From an uncultured Coriobacteriaceae bacterium (GTDB lineage: Bacteria > Actinomycetota > Coriobacteriia > Coriobacteriales > Eggerthellaceae), in the NCBI GenBank assembly GCA_900550055.1, contig URQU01000080.1:1-5796 (forward strand): a stretch of 5,796 nucleotides of DNA, given 5' to 3'. This document shows, one piece after another, positions 1 to 4,245 of the stretch. The notes beneath the pieces are model-generated. The model saw only the letters and a program-made list of their open reading frames with translations. It made no database searches and was not told where the DNA came from. A program made the position numbers and the translations under genes. Position 1 is the first letter of the stretch; each line of letters begins with the position of its first letter.

Positions 1-522
1 GGCGAGCGCGTCTGCCGCGCCATCCGCGACAACTCCGACGTGCCCATTATCATGCTCACCGCCAAGGGCGAGGTCGAGGACCGCATCATCGGCCTGGAGC
101 TGGGTGCCGACGACTACCTGGTCAAGCCGTTCAGCCCGCGCGAGCTGGTCGCCCGCGCCCGCGCGCTGCTGCGCCGCGTGCATGCCGATTCCGAGCCCCA
201 GCGCGAGGTGCTCGAGTTCGGCGAGCTCACCATCGACGTGTCCGGCCACAAGGTCATGGTCTCCGGCAAGGAGATCGACCTCACGGCCAGCGAGTTCAAG
301 CTGCTCACCACGCTGTCCCGCTATCCGGGCCGTGTGTACTCGCGCATGGAGCTGGTGGAGAAGGTGCTCGGCTACGACTTCGAGGGCTACGAGCGCACCA
401 TCGACTCCCATGTGAAGAACCTGCGCGCCAAGATCGGCGATAACCCGCGCAACCCCAAGTGGCTGCACACCGTGCACGGCGTGGGCTACCGCTTCGAGGA
501 CCCCACCAAGCAGGGTCAGTAA
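1..522 (+). CDS. OmpR/PhoB-family response regulator (5' end cut by window)
   Basis: This is the DNA-binding output protein of a two-component system; family members accept a phosphate from a partner kinase and bind promoter DNA in the cytoplasm. The reading frame is open from base 1 and ends with TAA at 520-522, giving 173 visible residues. The receiver domain is partial: the switch Thr (LT at visible residues 19-20) and the conserved Lys (VKPF, K42) are present. The phosphate-accepting Asp should lie about 10 residues upstream of the window, so roughly 55-65 residues are missing. After a short linker, residues ~70-168 form the C-terminal winged helix, with LTASEFKLL, the recognition-helix region ERTIDSHVKNLRAKI and the wing HTVHGVGYRF. 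The partner kinase follows 67 bp downstream on the same strand. The family is certain; the regulon is unknown, so no gene symbol is given. Confidence 0.96.
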   Translation, partial: GERVCRAIRDNSDVPIIMLTAKGEVEDRIIGLELGADDYLVKPFSPRELVARARALLRRVHADSEPQREVLEFGELTIDVSGHKVMVSGKEIDLTASEFKLLTTLSRYPGRVYSRMELVEKVLGYDFEGYERTIDSHVKNLRAKIGDNPRNPKWLHTVHGVGYRFEDPTKQGQ

Positions 523-526
523 GCTA

Positions 527-558
527 GCAAGCGCGCGGCCGCAAGCGCGCGGCCGCGC
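527..558 (+). repeat. Tandem 14-bp duplication forming an intercistronic hairpin
   Basis: A 14-bp unit (GCAAGCGCGCGGCC) occurs twice head to tail at 527-540 and 541-554, four bases after the regulator's stop codon. Because the unit holds the palindrome GCGGCCGC (535-542 and 549-556), the two copies can pair: 533-542 is exactly complementary to 549-558, giving a 10-bp all-GC stem with a 6-nt loop. No T-tract follows, so it does not look like an intrinsic terminator. It may stabilise or process the mRNA between regulator and kinase; that role is inference. Confidence 0.6.
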
Positions 559-567
559 CTCCTTCCT

Positions 568-577
568 GGAAGAAAGG
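568..577 (+). promoter_or_regulatory. Ribosome binding site deciding the GTG start of the kinase
   Basis: The purine run GGAAGAAAGG lies 12 nt upstream of GTG at 590. No in-frame ATG occurs before the first membrane helix (the ATGs near 746-752 encode its first residues). This site therefore supports the GTG start, though the spacing is somewhat long and the match to a strong Shine-Dalgarno is moderate. Confidence 0.5.
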
Positions 578-589
578 CCGCGAGCCCAC

Positions 590-2335
590 GTGGATACCGA
601 TACCAATACAACGCAAGAAGCTCCTTCGACCGGCTCCGCCACCACGGGGCCGGTCGTGGTTGAGCGCCCCTCCGAGGAAAAGAAAAGGCGCAAGCCGTAT
701 CAGGGCGTGGTGAACTGGTGGAACAGCCTGACGTACACCACGCGTATGACCATGGCGTTCGCCCTGATCGCCGCCATGACCGCCATGGTGGCCATCGGCG
801 TGCTGTCGTTCGTGTGGCAGCAGCATTTCCATACCTACACGCAGGAGAACATGGAATCGCTCGCCGAAAGCACGGCAACGCGCATCGAGGAGGTGTACAA
901 CACCTCCCATACCCTGCACGACCCGCAGGTCGAGGCCGTGGCGAAGTATGCCGAAAGCCTGAACAGCGGCGTGGGCGTGGCGGTCGTCGACAACACCACG
1001 GGCAAGGCCGTGTACGATTCCTCGGCGGTCACCATCGATGACGGTACGGGGTCGTCCCGAAGCGAATCGGGCGCGGGCGTGTCGTCGAGCTCGGGCAGCG
1101 GCCGCACGTTGGCGCCTCCGATCAGCGCCAGCCAGCAGTTCGCCAGCGCGCCCATCGAGTACGGCGGCGCGGCGGTGGGGTCCGTGCGCATCTGGGTGTA
1201 CGGAAGCGAGACCCTGCTCACGCAGGCCGACGAGCAGTTCTCCAACAACTCCTATCAGGCCATGGTGTTCGCAACGGTGCTGGCCATCGTGCTGGCGTCG
1301 TGCATCGGCTTCCTGTTCGCGCGCACCCTGGTGCGCCCCGTCAACACCATGGCGCAGACCGCCCGCGCCATCAAAGAAGGCGACCTGTCGGCGCGCACGG
1401 GCATCCGCGGCGAGGACGAGATTGCGCGCCTGGGCATGACCTTCGATGAGATGGCTGATTCCATCGAGCGCGACCGCAAGCTCGAGCGCCGCCTGACCAC
1501 CGACGTCGCGCACGAGCTGCGCACGCCGCTTATGGCCATCCAGGCAACGGTCGAGGCCATGGTCGACGGCGTGTTCGATGCCGACGAGGAGCGCCTTGAA
1601 ACGGTGAACGGCGAGGTCAAGCGCCTAAGCCGTCTGGTCGACGCCATCCTGAAGCTCTCGCGCCTGGAGAATCGCAGCACGCCCATGAAGAAGGAAGTGC
1701 TCGAAGTGGGCGACCTGATCAGCGGCATCATCGCCACGCATGAGGCCTACGTGTCCGATTCGGGCCTCAAGCTCATCTACGAGGTGGAGCGAGGCGTGCG
1801 CGTGCGCGGCGACGCGGACATGATCCGCCAGGCAACCGCCAACCTCATCTCCAACGCGGTGCGCTACACGCCAGAGGGCGGTACCGTCACCGTCAGCGTT
1901 TCCAGCCACGAGGGCATGTGCGCCATCGCCGTGCGCGACACGGGCATCGGCCTTTCGCCCGACGAGGCGAAGATGGTGTTCTCCCGCTTCTGGCGCGCGG
2001 ATGCCGGGCGCACGCGCGAGAGCGGCGGCCTGGGCATCGGCCTTTCCGTGGTGAAGGAGATCGTCGACCGCCACAACGGCTACGTGGACGTGGAGGGCGA
2101 GAAGGGCGTGGGCGCCTGCTTCACCATCAACCTGCCGCTGTACTATGAGGGCGACGAGCAGCGCGAGCAGCGCCAGCAGCAGCGCCAGCAGCAACAGCAG
2201 CAACGCGAGCAGCAGCAACAGCAGCGCCAGCAGCAGCGCGAGGCGCAGCGCCACCAGAAGGAGCAGCAGCGCGCCCAGCAACATGCGCAGAAAACGGGGA
2301 TACCGTTCGGACGGTCGCACGACAACGGAAAATAG
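590..2335 (+). CDS. Membrane sensor histidine kinase with HAMP domain and glutamine-rich C-terminal tail
   Basis: This kinase autophosphorylates on His and passes the phosphate to the adjacent response regulator. It has 581 residues from a GTG start. In order: a Ser/Thr-rich and basic cytoplasmic N-terminus (1-52); membrane helix 1 (~53-76); an extracytoplasmic sensor region (~77-221) with a Ser/Gly-rich stretch at ~151-172; membrane helix 2 (~222-243); a HAMP domain (~244-297); a HisKA dimerisation domain with phospho-accepting H308 in DVAHELRTPL; and an HATPase domain with N-box N418-LISN-N422, G1 box D450-TGIG, F-box region FSRFWR (464-469) and G2 box GGLGIGLS (479-486). All catalytic motifs are intact. 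The odd part is residues 523-567, where 26 of 45 residues are Gln and most of the rest Arg or Glu. This lies beyond the normal end of the kinase fold near residue 518. The signal sensed is unknown. The sensor region may be a PAS-like/Cache fold, but that is a guess. Confidence 0.96.
   Translation: MDTDTNTTQEAPSTGSATTGPVVVERPSEEKKRRKPYQGVVNWWNSLTYTTRMTMAFALIAAMTAMVAIGVLSFVWQQHFHTYTQENMESLAESTATRIEEVYNTSHTLHDPQVEAVAKYAESLNSGVGVAVVDNTTGKAVYDSSAVTIDDGTGSSRSESGAGVSSSSGSGRTLAPPISASQQFASAPIEYGGAAVGSVRIWVYGSETLLTQADEQFSNNSYQAMVFATVLAIVLASCIGFLFARTLVRPVNTMAQTARAIKEGDLSARTGIRGEDEIARLGMTFDEMADSIERDRKLERRLTTDVAHELRTPLMAIQATVEAMVDGVFDADEERLETVNGEVKRLSRLVDAILKLSRLENRSTPMKKEVLEVGDLISGIIATHEAYVSDSGLKLIYEVERGVRVRGDADMIRQATANLISNAVRYTPEGGTVTVSVSSHEGMCAIAVRDTGIGLSPDEAKMVFSRFWRADAGRTRESGGLGIGLSVVKEIVDRHNGYVDVEGEKGVGACFTINLPLYYEGDEQREQRQQQRQQQQQQREQQQQQRQQQREAQRHQKEQQRAQQHAQKTGIPFGRSHDNGK
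2156..2290 (+). repeat. CAG/CAA-rich low-complexity repeat encoding the poly-Gln tail
   Basis: This in-frame stretch encodes the glutamine-rich tail of the histidine kinase. It mixes CAG and CAA codons with interspersed CGC (Arg) and GAG (Glu). An 18-nt exact repeat (CAGCGCCAGCAGCAGCGC) occurs at 2168-2185 and 2222-2239, 54 nt apart, which is exactly 18 codons. This suggests growth by in-frame duplication. On the opposite strand it reads as a run of Leu codons, an artefact. Confidence 0.85.
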
Positions 2336-2337
2336 AC

Positions 2338-2343
2338 GATAAT
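2338..2343 (+). promoter_or_regulatory. Possible -10 element upstream of purC
   Basis: GATAAT matches five of six bases of the TATAAT consensus. It sits in a locally AT-rich patch just after the kinase stop codon, about 95 bp before the purC start. No convincing -35 box is visible at the right spacing, so this is only a candidate for a purC promoter. Read-through from the kinase gene is the alternative. Confidence 0.2.
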
Positions 2344-2359
2344 GGCAACGTTACAGTCA

Positions 2360-2407
2360 CGCCGCAAACGGCGCGCAAATGCCGGCCGGGCGCCGATCGC
2401 GCCCGGC
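2360..2407 (+). other. Two hairpins in the purC leader
   Basis: The first potential hairpin pairs CGCCG (2360-2364) with CGGCG (2369-2373) around a CAAA loop. The second pairs GCCGGGCGC (2385-2393) with GCGCCCGGC (2399-2407), a perfect 9-bp GC stem with loop CGATC. The second ends 30 nt before the purC ATG and 13 nt before its ribosome binding site. There is no downstream T-run, so a classical terminator is not supported. I recognise no riboswitch class; the conserved purine-riboswitch motifs are not seen in these 102 bases. Confidence 0.4.
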
Positions 2408-2437
2408 GCAACTCTCATGGGGAAAGGATAAGCAGGC

Positions 2438-3310
2438 ATGAGCGGAATCGATATCAAGCCGGACGCACAGGGCAAGGTGCGCGACATCTACGACCTGGGC
2501 GACAAGCTGTTGATGGTGGCCACCGACCGCATCTCGGCGTTCGATTACATCCTGGAGGACGAGATCCCGCACAAGGGCGCGGTGCTCACGCAGATCTCGC
2601 TGTTCTGGCTCGAGCAGCTCAAGGACGTCATCGGCAACCATCTGATCAGCGCCGACGTGGCCGACCTGCCCGAGCAGTTCAAGCCCTACGCCGACTACCT
2701 GCGCGGCCGCTTCATGCTGGTGAAGAAGGCCGAGATGTTCCCCGTCGAGTGCATCGTGCGCGGCTACCTTGCCGGTAGCGGTCTGAAGGAGTACCAGCAG
2801 CAGGGCACCGTGTGCGGCATCGAGCTGCCCGAGGGCCTGGTGAACTCCTCCAAGCTCCCCGAGCCCATCTTCACGCCCTCCACGAAGGCCGAGATCGGCG
2901 ACCACGATGAGAACATCAGCTTCGAGCGCTGCGCGCAGATCCTCGGCGAGGACGCCGCCACGCAGCTGCGCGACCTGGCCATCAAGGTGTACTCCGTCGC
3001 TCGCGACCATGCCGCTGAGAACGGCATCATCATCGCCGACACGAAGTTCGAGTTCGGCGTCATCGACGGCCAGATCATCCTGGCCGACGAGGTGCTCACG
3101 CCCGACTCCAGCCGCTTCTGGCCGGGCGACGCCTACGAGCCGGGCCGCGATCAGGCCAGCTTCGACAAGCAGTACGTGCGCGATTGGCTCAACGCCAACT
3201 GGGACCGCCAGGGCAATCCGCCGCATCTTCCCCAGGAGGTCATCGAGCGCACCAGCCAGAAGTACATCGCGGCTTACGAGAAGATCTCCGGCAGGAAGTT
3301 CGACTTCTAA
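2438..3310 (+). CDS. purC: Phosphoribosylaminoimidazole-succinocarboxamide synthase (SAICAR synthase)
   Basis: PurC is a cytoplasmic enzyme of de novo purine synthesis; it joins CAIR and aspartate using ATP to make SAICAR. The 290-residue protein shows the family landmarks in order: KVRDIYDLG (13-21), the nucleotide-binding loop region DRISAFD (30-36), VECIVRGYLAGSG (103-115), TPSTKAEIGDHDENI (146-160), DTKFEFG (201-207), DEVLTPDSSRFW (217-228) and SFDKQYVRDW (241-250). Its length is nearer the ~300-residue form than the ~240-residue E. coli/Bacillus form. GGAAAGGA at 2421-2428 sits 9 nt before the ATG and fixes the start. The kinase ends 102 bp upstream; a membrane-protein gene and purL follow on the same strand. 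No truncation or missing motif is seen. Confidence 0.98.
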   Translation: MSGIDIKPDAQGKVRDIYDLGDKLLMVATDRISAFDYILEDEIPHKGAVLTQISLFWLEQLKDVIGNHLISADVADLPEQFKPYADYLRGRFMLVKKAEMFPVECIVRGYLAGSGLKEYQQQGTVCGIELPEGLVNSSKLPEPIFTPSTKAEIGDHDENISFERCAQILGEDAATQLRDLAIKVYSVARDHAAENGIIIADTKFEFGVIDGQIILADEVLTPDSSRFWPGDAYEPGRDQASFDKQYVRDWLNANWDRQGNPPHLPQEVIERTSQKYIAAYEKISGRKFDF

Positions 3311-3353
3311 GCCCCAGGCCCGGCAGGGCCGCATAAGCAGTAAAGGTTCGCAA

Positions 3354-3448
3354 GGGCGCATGCGGCGTTCCGGATCGGCCCCAGGCAACCGGCGCCGGCA
3401 TCAAGCCGGTCCGCGCGTCGAAGGAGATGCGGGACGCCGCACGCGACC
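3354..3448 (+). other. Long imperfect RNA stem between purC and the next gene
   Basis: Bases 3354-3372 can pair with 3430-3448 at 17 of 19 positions. This includes 12 consecutive pairs (3361-3372 with 3430-3441, one G-U), with mismatches only at 3360/3442 and 3356/3446. The 57-nt interior holds a second stem, ACCGGC (3388-3393) with GCCGGT (3405-3410), which can shift to CCGGC (3395-3399) with GCCGG (3405-3409). The element is flanked by a short direct repeat, AGGTTCGC at 3344-3351 and 3460-3467. The right arm ends 36 nt before the SD of the next gene. It resembles a structured untranslated region or small RNA, but matches no class I know. GC-rich DNA forms stems by chance, so confidence is moderate. 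Confidence 0.4.
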
Positions 3449-3484
3449 GCAGCAGGAGTAGGTTCGCTTGCCGGCAGGCGGGCG

Positions 3485-3490
3485 AAGGAG
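3485..3490 (+). promoter_or_regulatory. Ribosome binding site deciding the ATG at 3496
   Basis: AAGGAG lies 5 nt before ATG 3496 and favours this start over an in-frame ATG at 3427. That earlier ATG also has AAGGAG (3421-3426), but directly abutting it with no spacer, and its 23 extra residues look like translated non-coding sequence rich in Arg. Confidence 0.65.
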
Positions 3491-3495
3491 TGAGA

Positions 3496-4074
3496 ATGAC
3501 ACAACGCAACCCCATGAACGAGCGCTATCAATCCGAGGACCGCAAGGGTGCCACGCGCAAATCGGCCGCTTCCGCGAAGCCGGTTTCGAAGGCCGCATCC
3601 TCGGTGCGCATCGAGTCAACGAAGAAGACGCCCCAGCAGAAGAAGGCCGAGCGCAAGCAGCAACGCGCCAAAAACGCCGAGCGCGACCGCCAGTTCTACA
3701 ACCCGCCCACCCCTGAATACAAGCGCCTGCGCAAAGTCTGGTGGGTGTGCCTGATCTTGGCCATCGTCCTGACCATAACCAGCTTCGCCGGCAACGGCCT
3801 CGGCATGCCTGCGCCCATCATGTACGTCACTTTGGGTCTGGCTTACGTGTTCATCATCGCCGCTCTGTACATCGACATGGGCAAATGCCGCAAGTTGCGT
3901 CAGAAGTACGCCGATGAGGTGCTCAGCCACCCCACCAAGGAGATGCGCGCCGCCGAGAAGAAGGCCAAGGCGCAGCAGCGCGCCGCCGAGAAGCAGGCGG
4001 CAGAGCAGCCCGCCGATCCCGAGCCCAAGAAGAAGGGCCTGTTCGGCTTCGGCAAAAAGAAGAAGGACGAGTAG
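3496..4074 (+). CDS. Unrecognised two-helix membrane protein with charged cytoplasmic tails
   Basis: I do not recognise this 192-residue protein. Its N-terminal ~78 residues are hydrophilic and strongly basic (Lys, Arg, Gln, Ser), with a short segment FYNPPTPEYKRLRKVWW (67-83) leading into the membrane. Helix 1 spans ~81-98 and helix 2 ~107-127, joined by a short Gly/Pro loop (AGNGLGMPAP). A charged stretch follows (DMGKCRKLRQKYADE), then a Lys/Ala/Glu-rich probable helix (~148-171) and the end KKKGLFGFGKKKKDE. By the positive-inside rule both ends should be cytoplasmic. No signal peptide, catalytic motif or transporter signature is visible. The start is set by AAGGAG 5 nt upstream. It lies between purC (185 bp away) and purL (171 bp away) on the same strand, so co-transcription is possible. 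A scaffold or membrane-tether role is speculation only. Confidence 0.85.
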   Translation: MTQRNPMNERYQSEDRKGATRKSAASAKPVSKAASSVRIESTKKTPQQKKAERKQQRAKNAERDRQFYNPPTPEYKRLRKVWWVCLILAIVLTITSFAGNGLGMPAPIMYVTLGLAYVFIIAALYIDMGKCRKLRQKYADEVLSHPTKEMRAAEKKAKAQQRAAEKQAAEQPADPEPKKKGLFGFGKKKKDE

Positions 4075-4076
4075 GC

Positions 4077-4093
4077 GCGGCCAAGCAGGCCGC
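4077..4093 (+). other. Small hairpin after the membrane-protein gene
   Basis: GCGGCC (4077-4082... ending before AAGCA) can pair with GGCCGC (4088-4093), a 6-bp stem with a 5-nt loop that begins two bases after the stop codon. No T-run follows. It is weak on its own, but a similar GC hairpin sits just after the response regulator gene. Confidence 0.25.
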
Positions 4094-4127
4094 CAGCCCG
4101 TCTCGGCCCAATAAGGCGGAAAACAAA

Positions 4128-4158
4128 CGGGTGCCCATGCGGTGCCCGCTTGCATTTT
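4128..4158 (+). terminator. Terminator-like hairpin upstream of purL
   Basis: CGGGTGCC (4128-4135) pairs with GGTGCCCG (4141-4148) around loop CATGC, an 8-bp stem containing two G-U pairs. It is preceded by an A-rich run (AAAACAAA, 4120-4127) and followed by CTTGCATTTT, an interrupted T-tract. The two G-U pairs become A-C mismatches on the other strand, so the fold favours + strand RNA. It could be a weak intrinsic terminator or an attenuator between the membrane-protein gene and purL. Confidence 0.4.
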
Positions 4159-4172
4159 AGGAAGGAAGCGGG

Positions 4173-4222
4173 GCGGGGCCGTCGCCCTTGCCCCGCACGA
4201 TCGCGGATGGCGAGCCATCCGC
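4173..4222 (+). other. Two further hairpins in the purL leader
   Basis: GCGGGGC at 4173-4179 (or the overlapping copy at 4168-4174) can pair with GCCCCGC at 4190-4196. Then GCGGATGG (4203-4210) pairs perfectly with CCATCCGC (4215-4222) around a CGAG loop. The second stem ends 10 nt before the purL ribosome binding site and contains the in-frame ATG at 4207. It could therefore influence purL translation and would hide that alternative start. No known riboswitch motif is recognised. Confidence 0.4.
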
Positions 4223-4232
4223 ATAGACGACT

Positions 4233-4240
4233 AGGAAGGA
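4233..4240 (+). promoter_or_regulatory. Ribosome binding site of purL
   Basis: AGGAAGGA lies 5 nt before ATG 4246. An in-frame ATG at 4207 exists, but it is buried in a hairpin with no ribosome binding site at a usable distance. The protein from 4246 begins VSRIYVEKKPGFD, as expected for the N-terminus of this PurL type. Confidence 0.75.
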
Positions 4241-4245
4241 CGTCC

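Noticed and set aside
524..1513. 329-codon minus-strand open frame antisense to the kinase N-terminal half
   Set aside because: Arg/His/Gly-rich shadow frame opposite a clear kinase; no domain recognised.
1625..2320. Minus-strand open frame with a poly-Leu start that looks like a membrane segment
   Set aside because: The Leu run is only the complement of the CAG/CAA Gln repeat of the kinase tail read in another frame.
2385..2407. The 9-bp GC stem before purC as an intrinsic terminator of the kinase gene
   Set aside because: The bases after it (GCAACTCTCATGG) contain no T-run; structure alone is not enough.
2357..3388. 343-codon minus-strand open frame antisense to purC
   Set aside because: Composition is typical of a shadow frame (Leu/Val/Asp/His bias), with no motif; purC motifs on the + strand are unambiguous.
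3336..3495. Possible T-box or SAM-type riboswitch (AGCAGGAGTAG-like motif; GGCAACC-like motif at 3384-3390)
   Set aside because: The T-box antiterminator (TGGNACCGCG) is absent and there is no room for it before the next gene. For SAM classes the GGTGC and other core motifs are missing. Only short, chance-level similarities remain.
3427..3495. Upstream ATG (3427) as start of the membrane protein
   Set aside because: Its SD directly abuts the ATG without a spacer, the 23 added residues are Arg-rich with no family character, and a well-spaced SD serves ATG 3496.
4207..4245. Upstream in-frame ATG (4207) as start of purL
   Set aside because: It lies within a perfect hairpin, lacks an SD at a usable distance, and the SD at 4233-4240 fits ATG 4246.
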